DNA of 64,000 bases. It comes from Tetradesmus obliquus (Eukaryota; Chlorophyta; Chlorophyceae; Sphaeropleales; Scenedesmaceae). The position numbers and the translations under genes are program-made. The notes under the pieces are model-generated. The model was not told the DNA's origin. It saw only the letters and a program-made list of their open reading frames with translations, and made no database searches. Positions 1-16,696 of this stretch are shown piece by piece (the first letter of the stretch is position 1; each line of letters begins with the position of its first letter). The DNA is taken from assembly GCA_030272155.1 (NCBI GenBank), contig CP126204.1, forward strand, positions 682,001 to 746,000, given 5' to 3'.

Positions 1-91
1 CACGCTTTTGCTGGCGATTCCTGGCTTTCAGCTGCGCCCTGCGCTTCTCTTCCCGAGCCTTGCGCTTGCTAACACCACCCTGCGTGGCCAT
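1..91 (-). CDS. N-terminus of an unknown basic protein (partial, runs off the left edge)
   Basis: An ATG on the minus strand at 91 opens a frame that stays open for 30 codons to the window edge. The visible residues begin MATQGGVSKRKAREEKRRAQ and are very rich in Lys, Arg and Gln, as in nucleolar or ribosome-biogenesis proteins, but no family can be named from this fragment. It is divergent from the bS6c gene, with 326 bp between the two start codons. The start rests only on the ATG and frame; the rest lies outside the window. Confidence 0.45.
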   Translation of the reverse strand, partial: MATQGGVSKRKAREEKRRAQLKARNRQQKR

Positions 92-417
92 GGCTGCCGG
101 ATCGACGTTCTGCTGGCAGCCTGCCGCAGTCGCTACCGTCAAGAGCGCATTCTTGTCTTGTAAACTACCAGCATTATGCCGGATGCTGAGAGGACTGCCC
201 TGATTGCTTAAGAGTGCGGGCAAAGGAGTTGTTGGGGCGGCGTACCTGAACAACAGCTGACTTGTGACTTGTGACAGTCACAGTGGTGGGCAGAGTCGTG
301 CGGGGCTACATCAATTGCTTTCGAACATCTCATGGAGGTTTGCTGTGTTTGCTTGTGCTGTTGAGGGAGCTGCATAAGGAATTCGCTACTTTCGCAGCCA
401 GAGCCACAAGCAGCAGA
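92..417. promoter_or_regulatory. Probable shared upstream region of two divergent genes
   Basis: 326 bp separate the start codon of the minus-strand basic protein (91) from that of the plastid ribosomal protein gene (418). Both 5' leaders and both promoters must lie here if the models are right. I see no clear TATA box. This is an inference from gene orientation only. Confidence 0.35.
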
Positions 418-2167
418 ATGGCACTTTCAGCCAAGGTGCAGGCGCCCAGCGTGGCCAGCTGCAGCAGCCGCAATGTAGTGTCAGCCTTCCAGCCGGCTGG
501 CGCTCGCCCACAGCAGCGTGGGGCCGTGGTGGCCCGTGTTGCAGAGGTGTGTGTCGGCCATGCCGGACATGGGCTCATTGATGCCGCCGTTTGCTTAGAA
601 AATAAAGACGAAGGATTCAACTTGAACAGGAGCTTTGAAACCCCGCATGTGGGGCTGGCACAGGAATTGGCAGCAGCAATGGCTGGCAGCAGTGGTCTCA
701 GTTTGTGGCTGGAGACGCAACAGCTACAGCAACGTCCAGCAATGCAGCGTACTTATAATACGGGCCAGTCTGGTGATGTTGAATAAGCAGTTGCTTGCCC
801 ACCTGCTTTCAGCAGCAACCTCTGCTGCTGCTGTTGGCCACCAGCCTACCTCTGAGCAGAACGCCACTGCCACCGCCTTCCCCAGCAGCAAGCAGCAGCC
901 TAAGCATAAGCTGCCTCAACAACAAATCCGCCTCGCACTTCACCATCGTCTGACATGCTGGCACAACTGTCACCTGCAGATGGCTGAGCCAGCAGTGCAG
1001 CCGTTCCAGCAGCCCAGGCGCGAGTACCAGCCTCTGAAGCCAGAGGACCTCAGCAATGTTGTGTCTGACCCAGAGTCACTGAAGCTGCCTGCTGGCTACC
1101 ACTGGTACGAGACCATGATCGTGCTGCGCGCATCAATTAACGACCAGGACAGGTGCGGACAGTGTTGCGAGCAGCTGCGCGGCGGGCTCAGGCAGCAGGG
1201 CCAGCAGCGGCAGCAGCCTGTTGCGCGTGCTGCCATAGCAGGTGCCACTTCAAGCAGTTGTGGCAGCAGCAGCAGCAGCAGCAGAATCAACAGTTTATGA
1301 TGTGGACTGGTGCAGCTGCGCACTGGCAGATAACAGGGCACATCACATGCAAGCAGTGTGGCGTGCTGTGCGAGCGTCGTGCCACCAGCCAGCACACCCG
1401 GAGCAAGAGCAAACTGCTGAGCAGCAAACTCAACATGCAGTCACAGCCTGCTGCCAGCACCTTCCTGAGGCATCAAGCATGTTATCATGGCACTCTTCCT
1501 GCCCCCGGCTTGCTCATGGCCCTTGCTGCATGTTCAACGTTGTGTATGTTTACCTGTCTTTTCTTGAATTTTGTATCATTTTTGCAGGGATGAGCAGCTG
1601 GCCAAGTTTGAGGCATACCTGAACAAGGAGGAGTGCCTGCACATCAACGCACTCGTGCGCAGCCGCAGCCGCATGGCATACCCAATGAAGGGGTGAGTGT
1701 GTGATGACGGCTGGACGACAGGCTCCCTGCCTGGGCTGCATGCAGCAGGTCAAGCCCACAATGACATGCGGGTGTGATGCCATGGAACGCAGCTGTGCAG
1801 CAGCCATTGCACGCTCGCAGGTTGAGCGAGCTGAAGCATGTATCATGGCTCTGCCATTGTTGTTGTGTTTGAAGCTGCATCACAGCATGCGAGCATGGCA
1901 CAGAATGCAGGACTTGCTGTGATGTGCCTTTAGTCACAGATGCTGTGAACTGTGATTGCATGCCGCGCTTATGCTGATGTGCTGCGTCCTGCCGGTGCTG
2001 CTGTCTGCTGACGCTTTCATGATTGCAGCAACTGGGACGGCATGTATGTGCTGTACACATATGCAGCCAAGCGTCAGACAGCACGCAATGTGCAGCTGCT
2101 GCTGAGCAACCCAGAGGCAGGCAGTGAGGACAAGATCCTGCGGCACATCACCCTGTGCAGGCTGTGA
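418..2167 (+). CDS. PRPS6: Plastid ribosomal protein bS6c (small subunit S6), nuclear-encoded precursor
   Basis: Four exons, 418-546, 980-1152, 1588-1692 and 2029-2167, join in phase with GT-AG introns to give 181 residues. Residues 1 to about 43 are Ser/Ala/Arg-rich without acidic residues until the end ([20 protein letters not shown]...), as expected of a chloroplast transit peptide. The mature part shows the S6 fold signature: [14 protein letters not shown] (first strand), then [13 protein letters not shown], then [20 protein letters not shown] and a final helix/strand ending [10 protein letters not shown]. In the family, S6 sits on the platform of the small subunit next to S18; here it would act in the plastid ribosome. 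The ATG at 418 is preferred because it begins the transit peptide and the frame joins exon 2 without a shift. No junction copies were seen in its introns, unlike genes further right. Confidence 0.9.
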
Positions 2168-4150
2168 AGTTCTCGCTGCGAACTGCAGCAGACTGCGAAG
2201 TTCAGGCTGCAAAGTTGCGCTGGGAACTGTAGCAGACCTTCACAAGTGGCATCGTAGATGTGTGTGCGCAGTGCGTGCTATGCAGCAGGCTGTTTGCTGA
2301 AGCTGTTAGGGTTGTCGGCTTCTTGCAGCAGCCAGTGGTGGTGTGCTGAGCTGGTGGCTGCAGCCGTGCTCTGGGGCTGTAGCAGCAGACGCCTCCTGTC
2401 AGCTGCTGTACTCAGCTGCTGCCGTTGAGAAACAGCAGCAGTGAGCTTTTGACTGTGTACAGCTGTGCGGCAGATCATGGCAGGCACAGCAGTTGAGCAC
2501 TGCATGATGAGCAGCAGCAGCAGCACTACCAGCTGGGCGTGCTGCTAAGCTAGCGCATGTTGACAACATCTGCAGCTGTCTTTGTCGCATTGGGCAATGG
2601 AGGCTGGGGTGAGGCAGTGAATAGATGTATGGTGGAGGTGTCGGGGGACAGGGGCTGGGCAGGGGTGGTGTTTTGCGTGTGGTGGGGTCGAGTCTTCAAA
2701 TGTAATTTTCATGGTATACTATAGTACAGTGTCTAAAAGGTTGCGGGCTTGACCTTAAGTCTGGTGCATCGTAGCTATCACAAACGTACACACGTGCACG
2801 ATGCGTGAGAGGGACCGACTCATACTCTTCTAGTCAGCGTCAGTGACAAACTTTGAGCATGTGAACACAAGCCAGCCTGTGATCCTCAACAGCTCTAAAT
2901 CAGCATGGAGTGTGGAAAATGCTCAGTTTTAGGCATGGTAAATGCACAACTGCGCACCTGCAAGCAATGCTGGCTTGTCCTAGGCTGGCAGAACTCTACA
3001 TCAGGCAGTTGCGGGCCACGATGCTGGCGAACACGGCTGCGTCTGCATCTGGGCTGTGAGCATCCAAAGGTCACTGGCAGTAGCTGTTGCGTGCCAGGGT
3101 CAGTGACCGTGCGGCTCTGCTCGATGATCAGCATCCATGCACGCCCTGCGCGCGCACCCACATTAAACTGGTGCCAATGCCGCTTGAACGACTCGCTGGG
3201 AGCAGTATTCCCTTCTTTCCCCGTGCGGTGGTTGGCTGCAGCTGCCTGCGCTGCATGACATGCTGCAACATGACAGCAGCTACATGTACAGCAGCTTGAT
3301 GCGAAACCTGAAAAGACAGAACTCACGAACCCAAGGTAAATCCCATCAATGGCCGGCTCTATCTTCTGAGTGATAACTGCCGAAGAACTGCATCCGCATG
3401 CATCTCTACATGCAGCACGAACAACCAGCTGCGTGCAGCAGACCCGCACGCCTGCTGCAAGGCCTAGACAGCAGACACCTTGACAGCTTCATGTACGCGA
3501 CCCAACACAAGGCCAAACGTTTACCACCTATAAAACACCACATAGAATCAGGTACAGCTGCTGTCTGTGATGTACTCGGCTGTTGACACTTCGCGCCACA
3601 GTTGCGCGCCGAACCTCCAAGGCGGTGAGGCTGTCCGTGCGTTGTGACTTCCTTAATACGTGCTGAGACAACTGGGTTTGCTGTTTTTCCAGCGTTTTTC
3701 CTGTCATAGAGGGCGTGGCAGATACACTGCCGCAAGTGCTTCCGGCACCGGTGGCAGTGTGCCAGGACTCTGCGATGCATCGAAAGCAGCGTGAAATATA
3801 AGAAGTGAGCGGCTTTACTTTGTTCTCAGGTTCTGTCGTTCCGTGATTGGCTGCATCCGCCCCACCATATGCCCCGGGCGCAAGACCTAGACCTGACCTA
3901 GACAGCTGCCGCTTTCCCTTTGCAGGGAAGAGCCGACGTGATGGTAACGGCTCCTTCTCACCTCGAGCCACTGTTCTTTGCCTGTATTGGAGCGCACGAC
4001 GTCAGTTGGTTGTTGCCCGTCGTCACTTTCTGACAGAAGGTCTCGGCCACTGTGCTCTGCTCAGACATTACGTTGTTGTCAAGCCTAGGGTGCTTAAGCG
4101 TTCGTTCGAAAAGAGGAGTGGTTTGATGCCCCGGAGAGATATGGAGCAGA
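2168..4150. other. 3' region of bS6c and intergenic DNA
   Basis: No coding exon could be recognised in this 2 kb. It must contain the 3' UTR of the ribosomal protein gene and the promoter of the MAP kinase. Open frames here have no recognisable domain or plausible exon structure. Confidence 0.5.
2701..2705 (+). terminator. TGTAA polyadenylation signal candidate for bS6c
   Basis: A TGTAA pentamer, the usual polyadenylation signal of chlorophyte nuclear genes, lies 534 bases after the bS6c stop in a local T-rich stretch. Algal 3' UTRs of this length are common. Confidence 0.45.
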
Positions 4151-8377
<4,227 letters not shown>

Positions 8378-11300
8378 AAGCAGCGAGGCAGTCAGCTTGC
8401 GTGGTGTGTACAGGGCTGGCAGCGTGTACAGAGCAGGCAGGGTGTGTGCTGCACAGTGGCGGGGAGTGGAGCGTGTCTGGGTAGGCAGGCAACCCTTTTC
8501 AGGGTGTTTGTTCGGATGTGGATGGGTGTGGCTGGGCTGTACAACGCTGACGGGAGGGTCTGCAGGCTGGCTGGGTACAGGCGGCTGGTTCCAAGCAGTG
8601 GAATGCTGCTGAAATGTTGGCAGTGTGTGTTGCCAGGGGGACCTGCTGACACCTGCCTGGCTGGATGGACAGCACGAGCTGCGGCTGCTTTTCTTTGTTC
8701 TTCTTTCTTCTTCACGAGCTGTGCTCTGTCAGCGGCGTGCCAGCATAGCAGACTGTTGACGGCTGTTGTTGACCACTGCTGACGCGCATGGTGTGCTAGG
8801 CTTGCAGAGTGTGCTCTGCATCTGGCTGCTCCGTGCTGTGTAGAACTGCAGCCCAAGCTGCTGTCGGCAGGCGCTTGCAGAGGCATGTTGTGGTATGTGC
8901 CGGGTACATACATATATGTGCACAGATGGGCGTCTGTGTTTTGTTTCTTGTGTGTGGCTGCCTTGTGCAGCTGGAGCAAGCAGAGCAGACATAACAGCAA
9001 GCAGAGCTGAACTAACAAGTGACCGTGTTTGCTGTGGCACGATGTGTCCATTCTGTTATGTGCGGCAGGCTAGGCCTGAGGGCGGGCGTTTTGCGTTGGA
9101 GGAGGTGATAACAGCTGTGTTGCACCGTGTGGGGTGCCACATGGTGTAGTAACAGTTGTTACCATCCCCTTCAACGACAAAGGCCTGCCCTCAGGCCTGA
9201 CCTGCCACGCATATCGCGGCATGCTGTGGGAGGCCAGCCTAGGTCCTTGGCGTAGGAGCTTCTGCAGGCGCGGCTGACATGTTGACCTGTGTGTGTGTGT
9301 GTGGGTGACCCTGCTGCATGACTGACAGACAGGACAAGCTAGGTTTGGTTTCAGCGCGTTGCCATGGTGTGAGCTACATGCTGTGTACAGCAGCCTCTCT
9401 ACATGTCCTGGCATGCGAGAGACGCCGACGTTGTCATGTACATGACGGACACCCTTGGTGGTACTTATGGTAGCAATGTTGTGTGCAGTGCTCTCGTCAC
9501 AGCAGGTTGCACGCATGGACTGTTCCATGCTGCTGATGCTGGAGGTTGTGCTCTGGAGTAAGGGCAGCAGCTTTCGACTCTCGTGAATCCCTTTGCGCAG
9601 CCATCTTTTTTGCTGCTTGTCTTTTTTGCCGGCTCCTGTTTCATTGGGCGGCTCACAAATTGGTGGATAGGGCTACCTCAATCAGACCATCAGTTGTGCT
9701 GTATATCTGTGTGTGGCAGGTGCAGGGTAGGCACATATATACACGCGTGGGGCAACTCAACGCGTTGAAGTCACGCGCGCACTTCTTACATACGTAGCAG
9801 GTTTAGGGGCAAGCTGCTCTGCAGGAAGTTGGTTGCTCCTCTCGCATGCGCTCCCAGGCACGCACTGCTACCAGCCATGCAACCCGGTGAAGGTGGAGTG
9901 AGAGTGTAGCGGAACCCTGTTGCATGCTGCTGTTTCATTCTTGCACCTGCGCGGTGTGGTGTCATCGGACTGCACAGCAGCGAATGTGCGCTGCATTTTC
10001 CGCCATGTGTTGCTCCTGCACAGACGAGCAGCAGTGCACATTGGTGAGGCTATGCATAAACGAGTGCTGCGCATGGTAGTGCTGCTGCCTCTAGACGAGC
10101 AAAAGGCTCGACCGTTCACTTCGTGAAGTTTTGCAGCTGGTGCGGACTTGTAAGTTAGGTGCAGTCTTTTGGCAGTCGGCAGACATATGCTGCACTTTTG
10201 CACGCATGCATACTACTGTCGGTGCTGTGCACTGTTGCCTGCTGTGGGGGCATGTAGCGCACAGGCTTCATGTGCATGTGTCTCACAAACATCAGCTCGT
10301 GGGGCAGCAGAGTTGTGTTGCTCACTGCTGCTGTCCTCGTCGGTGTCGTGCATCTGCAGGCGGAGGCATGCATTGCCTCCGCCGCTTCCATGGTATGCTG
10401 GCACACCTAGCTGCTGCTGCAGTTACCCATGTTCGCTGGTGCAGTTCTTTGCATGGCCGTGGTTTTCCACCTTGCCTGCTGGCAATCTGTATATGTCATG
10501 TCTGGCTTGCAGGACTGGTGGTGGATCGCCATGCTGGATTCGGCTGCTGTTCCATGCCGCTGTCCTTTGGCTGCTGCGGCTGTAGGCCGGTCGGGCGTGC
10601 CCTGCAGGTGAAGGGCAGGTGCGTGGCTGCTCTGCACTGGCGGTGCACAACTGCCTGCGGTGGTCGGCAACAGAGCTGGCATGGGCGCGAGTGCGGCTAG
10701 CATGATGTCCAGCAGACACTGCTGTTGTGTCCCTTTCTTGCCGTGTTGCAGCGTGTTCTGCTGAATGGCATGTATGACAAGTCCTGGCCGTGCTATCTTG
10801 TGCTGCTGTACACTTGAGGTTGCTTCTTGTAACCAACCATTCATCAAGCCTGTCACGGTGTTTAACCTGGACGGTTGCTCTGTCCACACTGTGGTGCTGA
10901 ATGTCTGTGCGGTGCATCTGGTGCAAAAGTATTGAATGCAGCTTTGAACCTTATTAAATGCACTGCACACCTGGCAGACCTTGGCGACTTGCCATAGAAC
11001 GGCCACGCGCCTGGTGGAGTTGTCTTGCCAGCAACGGTTAGTAACGCACAGGACAGCAGAAGTAGATAAGAACAGCGTTGTAGCATAGGCACATCAGAAG
11101 TGCAGCAATGTCGATACCGCGAGGCAAGATCGTCGCCGTTCGCAGGGGTCGCCTGCAGGAACTTCTGCCAGAAGCTCGAAGAGGGAGGGTTTGCAGGACT
11201 ATCGACAACATAAGGCAGGTCAGGGATTAAATCGTTATTAGGTTGTTTGCTTTATATGTGCGCAGTGCATGCGGGAGGATCGCCAAAGACATCGCGGCGA

Positions 11301-11568
11301 GGGTTATCAAATGTTGCTTCCTGCCTGGTTCTGTAGATTTGATAGTGGGTGTCACCAGGAAAAGTTCGCATGCATTGCAACGCACACGCTGGAGGCTTTG
11401 TTTCTTGTTATCTGGCCTGCGGTTGCTGCTCACGGAAGTTCTTACAGCCGTATTTTTCGCCTAGGCTGCCTTTGCGTCTGTCCGCTGAGCGCAGCTGAAA
11501 TAGGCCATCATTTCCAAACCAGAAACAGATACTGAAGCATTTTCGTGGCTTTACACCAGTTTCACAGC
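8378..11568. other. Long non-coding stretch with an imperfect hairpin
   Basis: About 3.2 kb without a recognisable gene. It contains the MAP kinase 3' region, the long inverted repeat at 9064-9206, a short GT microsatellite near 9291-9303, and the upstream region of the lipase. A 37-codon basic frame starting at 11108 and ending at a possible donor (11219) could be an upstream exon, but it has no partner and no similarity I recognise. Confidence 0.5.
9064..9206. repeat. Imperfect inverted repeat forming a long hairpin (MITE- or small-RNA-precursor-like)
   Basis: The arms 9064-9129 and 9140-9206 are about 66 bases each, around a loop of about 10 bases. They match at roughly three quarters of positions, including a 12-base perfect block (AGGCCTGAGGGC and its complement). 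Many of the differences are G against A, which become G-U pairs in a plus-strand transcript. Similarity continues weakly a few bases beyond the arms. It lies about 0.7 kb after the MAP kinase stop. It could be a small foldback transposon relic or a precursor of small RNA; I cannot decide from sequence alone. Confidence 0.65.
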
Positions 11569-14562
11569 ATGCGTGTGCGGGCAGCAGGCCTTGGCGGGCT
11601 GCTGCTGTCGGTCCTGCTGGTGCAGGCCCTGGCTCTTCCATGGCCTTACAACAACGTACCCAGCATCGACAGTCTGGAAGGGGACATGTGCAATATATAT
11701 GGCGAAGCCGCTCTGCCTTTTGCCGCTAACAACTTCTGCAATGGCACTGGCTTCACCACCCCAGGCCTGCTGGGCTACAGATGTGATGTGCTGGCCCTTG
11801 CAGAGCACACATTCCAGTCCTTTTCGAAGCCCAACGCAACGTGCCCGGCTGCAAAGCAGACGCGTGCTGCCAACGTGTCGCTGAACGGTGAGGGCGGTAG
11901 GTGCTGCTGTAGGGTTTGCCAGTCAGCAAAACATAGTCTGCACATGTACACACAACACCACCACATGTCACACAGCCTCCTGCAACTATGAGACAGCTCC
12001 AACTAGGCAACCCAGAGCATTCTGTCGCCTTGCAACGGCCACGTACTGCATAGCAATGCAGTTTTATATCTGCTGCGGAGATCTCATGCCTGCAAGCCTT
12101 TTTATCATAACACTCTCAGCGCTGCCGCTTGCAGGAACTGCCATCCCCTGGCCTCTGTCTGACCAGCGCCCGCTGCCAGCCAACCTGCCGGCCTCCCTGC
12201 TTGCTGCTGAGGGCCCCAGCATGTACTGGCACTGGAAGAATCTGTACAATTTTGAGGTGAGGCAAACTGCTGGGTTGCAGGTGTACTGGGGTTGGGAGAA
12301 ACAACTAGGCTGCTTGCTGCTGAGGGCCCTAGCATGTACTGGCACTGGAAGAACCTGTACAACTTTGAGGTGAGGCAAAGTGCCGGGTTGCAGCTGTACT
12401 GGGGTTGGGAGAAACAAAAAGGCTGCTGGCTGTTGAGGGCCCTAGCATGTACTGGCACTGGAAGAACCTGTACAACTTTGAGATGAGGCTGATGCGCAGT
12501 GCCCTATACCTGGTAGGCACATGCATGACCTAGTAGGTACACGCTGGCAGCATCGGCAACAGCTCGCCTACACGCTTGCAGCTAGAAGGCGCACGCTTGC
12601 AGCAGCGCTGCTGTCCATCTTTTCGGTCCAGCTGAGGCGGTCATGCTAGGAGGCTGCCACATGGCAGTTCCTGTTCTCTGCAGAGCCTGCACAGCTGAAT
12701 TGGCGGCAAGTCCAGGCAGTGCAGCAGCTGTGCGGCATAGCACGCGGCAACGGCTGAGCTCAGCTAGACTGTGCCTGCTTCCCCTGCACACCTCACGCTA
12801 CTGCTGTGGTGCATCGATGCTTGTGCCGTAGCTTTGGGCCCCTTGCGCTGCCACCAACGCCTCGAAAACCCTAACCCCCGGGTGGCTGCGCATTGGCAAC
12901 AGCTCGCAACAGCCACACATGCCTCCAAGCTGCTGCTCAGCGTTTATGCTACTCCTCACACCTGCTGTGCTGTGCTGCATTCTTTGCTGCAGCTCTGGGC
13001 CCCCTGCGCTGCCACCAACGCCTCGAAAACCCAAACCTCTGGCTGGGTTCGAATGGGCAACAGCTCGCTTGAGTGGCTGCGGCCTGTGGGCTGGCGCGTG
13101 CTGTCTACGCTGTGGGTGAAAGATGGCCCTGCACAGGCTGGCGTGACCTGGCCCTTTGCTACCGTGCTGCTGAAGGGCAAGCAGCTGGTGATACTGATCA
13201 GGGGCACGGAGACGTATGCTGACTGGCTTACAGGTGGGTGGCTGGCACTGCACTTACAACTGATCTTCATAACCACTTCCTAAGTTCTTCCTAAAGACTT
13301 TATACGGCGCTTCAGGAAGCTGTTAGTAAGTTCCAAACATTGGGGGCTGGAGGGGCCGTTGGAGTGGCAAGTTGCGCAGGCTGCCACCGTGATGTCCTGT
13401 ATGAATGATTAGTTTGCTTTACAGCATCCAAGGCCCTGCAGAGCAGCGCATCCGGTGTTTGAAACATGTCAGTCGGGTCAATGCACCCATAGGATAAGGA
13501 CCGTTTGTGATGCAGCAGTGGGGCGAGCTATGGTGCGGTGAATAGCAGCAGGATCCCGAGTTGCAGCTGGAATGCATTTGACTGCAGTGCCCCTTTCATC
13601 ACAAAGCATGAGTGTGTGGTTCTGTGTCTCGTGTTTGCTGCTGCTGCTGCTGCTTCTGCTCACACACCTGCAGACTTCACGTACAATGAGAACAAGACAG
13701 GGACCCTCAGCTTCCCTGGAGCCACCCACCAGGGCTTCACCGCTCTTGCCAACACACTGTGGAGCATTGGGCTGCGCGCTGCGCTGTTCACAAACGTTGT
13801 GGAGGGCAGCGTGACCTCTGTGTCTGTTGCGGGACACAGCTTGGGTGCGGGCGTGTCTCAGCTGGTGGCATATGCCGCACAGGTGAGCAAAAACCAGCAC
13901 AGGACCTGACTTCGCATAGGGTGTGTGCCCTGGTATGCTGCTGCCAGTGGTGATGCACAGAGCAGCAAGGCAGCCGTGCCATGCATGTAGGTTGTAGATG
14001 CTGCACTGCTTTGGGTGGTCCACAATTGTCCACAGCTCTACTGCAGAAGATGTGCAATAGCTGACCTGTAACCCTCGTTGTCCTGTGCTGCTGTTTGTGT
14101 TATGCGCATGGCAGGACTACCTGCGCCACCGCAGCAGGAGTGCAAACGTGAAGGTGGATGCCTACCTGTTTGCGCCTCCTAATGCTGGGGACGCCACCTG
14201 GGCTGCAGGCTTCAATAAGCTTGTGAATGCACGCAGGTGAGGCGTGCTGTGCCAGTCAGCGTGCATTGCAGTGATGATGTAGAACAGTTGTGCACAGTAT
14301 GGCAGCAGCAGCGGCAGCAGCAACAGCAGCATCACCAACACAATGAAACTGCTGGTGGTGCAATGTTGGCCACAGGCGCTGGTAGTGATTCTGCAAAGCA
14401 TGAGTGCATCGCCTGGTGTGCCTGTGTTCAGCGTCATCTTCAGCATGCTGCAGCAATGCAGCACACAAACAGCTGAGCTGAGCTGGTCAAACCTTGCAAA
14501 CTCACCCATACCGTGCACTGCAGCTGCATATTTCACAACTGGTCATTCAAGCGTTCAACATT

Positions 14563-14595
<33 letters not shown>

Positions 14596-14989
14596 ATGTG
14601 CCAGGTTCCCCTTCATCTATGACATCATCCCGCAGGTGCCCTGCACCCCTACCATGGCAGCCTGCAAAAACACCGTGGTGCCAAACCCTAACCCCAACGG
14701 CACCTGGCCATACACAACAGTGGGAGGCACGCTGCAGTTACTGCCTGCAGGCATGCCCAGCCAGGCTGCACAATGGGGCATGCTGAGCAAGATGTACCCC
14801 TGCCAGCTGGAGCGCTTTGTGCTGGCAACACACATCTGCAGTTACAACTGCTACTTCTCACAGTACGTCAGTGACACAAACAACACCTGCCTGCTGTGGA
14901 ACACCACCACCACTTCAGCAGGTGGTGTGGGCACCTACTGCTCACAGTACCCCGTCACTTCAGGACCGCAGTACCCTTTCACACCCTGA
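11569..14989 (+). CDS. Secreted class 3 (fungal-type) lipase
   Basis: Six exons (11569-11887, 12135-12256, 12993-13233, 13674-13882, 14115-14236, 14605-14989) join in phase to 465 residues. Residues 1 to about 26 form a signal peptide (MRVRAAGLGG then a Leu/Val core ending at ALALPWP), so the enzyme should enter the secretory pathway. The lipase 3 core shows LVILIRGTETYADWL (oxyanion-hole region) and the nucleophile elbow VAGHSLGAGVSQL with the catalytic Ser, then DAYLFAPPNAGD. Several NxT/NxS sequons and many Cys support an extracytoplasmic location. Family members hydrolyse ester bonds of acylglycerols. The chosen ATG begins the signal peptide directly. Copies of the exon 2 end and exon 3 start occupy intron 2 and are annotated separately. 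Confidence 0.85.
12199..12495 (+). repeat. Tandem copies of the lipase exon 2 donor junction
   Basis: A unit of about 112 bases, made of the last about 58 bases of lipase exon 2 plus the start of intron 2, occurs three times: 12199-12310, 12311-12421 and a shortened copy at 12422-12495. The first two copies have GAG|GTGAGG at the exon end. The third has GAGATGAGG, so its donor is lost. The unit is not a multiple of three, so using the second donor would shift the frame; the first donor is taken as real because it joins exon 3 in phase. Confidence 0.8.
12829..12906 (+). repeat. Degenerate upstream copy of the lipase exon 3 start
   Basis: These bases closely match the start of exon 3 (12993-13070), from the Trp-Ala-Pro-Cys codons through the Asn-Ser-Ser codons. 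The copy lies in intron 2 upstream of the real exon and lacks a clean CAG acceptor. It fits the rule that 5' exon ends are copied upstream. Confidence 0.75.
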
Positions 14990-16664
14990 ACGCGCTACTA
15001 TGCCAAATATGAAATGCATTATATGCCATCGAGGCAGTCACTTTGTCAATCGTGTCAGGCTGGATCATTGATCTGAGACAGTCAGTTCAGTTCAAACGTG
15101 TCAGGCTGGACCATTGAGGACAGCCAATTTCTTCAATCAGGTCAGGCTGGACCCTATTGGATAATTCCGTGATGCTAGCTCATCAAGTTTGTGAGAATGT
15201 CAATTAATGGGTATGTTGGTGCTGGCGTAGCGCTCGGATTTTGTTTTGACATGTATATCACAGTCGCAGCGCCGCGCTGTAGAAGATTTGTTGCAATACC
15301 GTATTGGGCAGTAGCACTGCCCACGCAGGGGCGTTGGGAATATAGATTTGTCCGATTACATCAATGAGTCTGCTTCATGCCACAAGCATTGTAGAGCCGC
15401 ACGCGGCGATATTGGATTGCTGCCAACCTGGCATGGTACCATTTGCCTGCTCATAACACACAGTACCCCGGTGGCTCTTGCGACCCGTGATTGGTGTGTT
15501 CAACACAGCTCCTTTCTGCTGGTTGATATGAGCATGCCAAGTTGACTGATCTGTGCTGTCGTCCCTGCATGCAGCATGCCTGCATTCAAAGGCCTTTGGC
15601 GCTGGGCACAGTTGTTATGTTTGAAGGTGCTGGATGTACAGTTGTGCAACGTAGTAGCTCGAGGTGTTGTGTCACATGTACAAACCTACGGGTATTGTGT
15701 ACATCCCTGTTTCGACATGGGTGCCTTCATTATCTCTCTCTCTCTCGTGTTTGCGCTGGCTGATCTTGCTAGGTCCCAGCAGTCGCTGCAACTGTTCTCA
15801 CGGCATGACACGCCCTTGCCCACGTGCCTCAGATGAGCAGCAGGCTGGTCTGCTGCAGTGAAAGCAGCCGCAGCAGCAGGGGGGCATCGCCCACAGCAGC
15901 TACACAGCATTTGCAGCTGATGGTTGTACGCCTTGTCAGCAGCTGACGATGCTGCGGCTGCAGCAGAAGCAGCAGTCGCATTTTGCTTTGCAAAGCACAG
16001 CAGTATAGCATTGCTTGAAGGTGCGCAGCTTTGCATGACCAGCGTGCTTCGGCATCCTGGCTTTGTCTAGAATTCGTCATTTTACAGCAGTGTTTCTTAT
16101 GGATCCTCAAGCACAACAGGGCAGTGTCGACACGACATGACGTCATGTTTCCTTTTTGGTGCTAGGGGACACGCGGCTGCTAATATAACGTGGCCTTGGC
16201 AACATAACTTGGCCTTGGCATTTACGTTCCTGATCGCAGTGTCTGCAGATCATCATCAATACAGACACAGAGAGGACGAGAACGCCAACAGGTTACAGTA
16301 CTGTGCAATGCGCTCAACAGCTGCACCATCTGTGCCAGTCACCTGACATAGAGCCGAAACCAGGAGCCTGATGTGACTGTACCAGGTGCTCATGGCAACA
16401 GTATGACTCCCAGCACTTGCCAGTGGGCCACAGCCAACAAAGCATCCACAGGTCACTCCGCTACATCCACACCAGGCACAAACTGCGGATATCAACACCC
16501 ACTACAAGGCGCGCCAGCCTAGCATCTAGCCCTAACCCAGCGCACACCCAGCCTCAACACACCACCCCAGCCCAGCCTGCCAGACTCGAGCCCCTGCACA
16601 TCGCAGCATCTCTCAGCGGCGTGCCGGCGCTGCTTCCTGTGCTGCCGCGCCGTTGCTGGCCAGC

Positions 16665-16696
<32 letters not shown>

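Noticed and set aside
11108..11223. 41-codon basic open frame starting MSIPRGKIVAVRRGRLQELL, followed by a possible donor
   Set aside because: The lipase has its own ATG with a signal peptide, and no exon joins this frame; no recognised similarity. Left as a possible upstream exon only.
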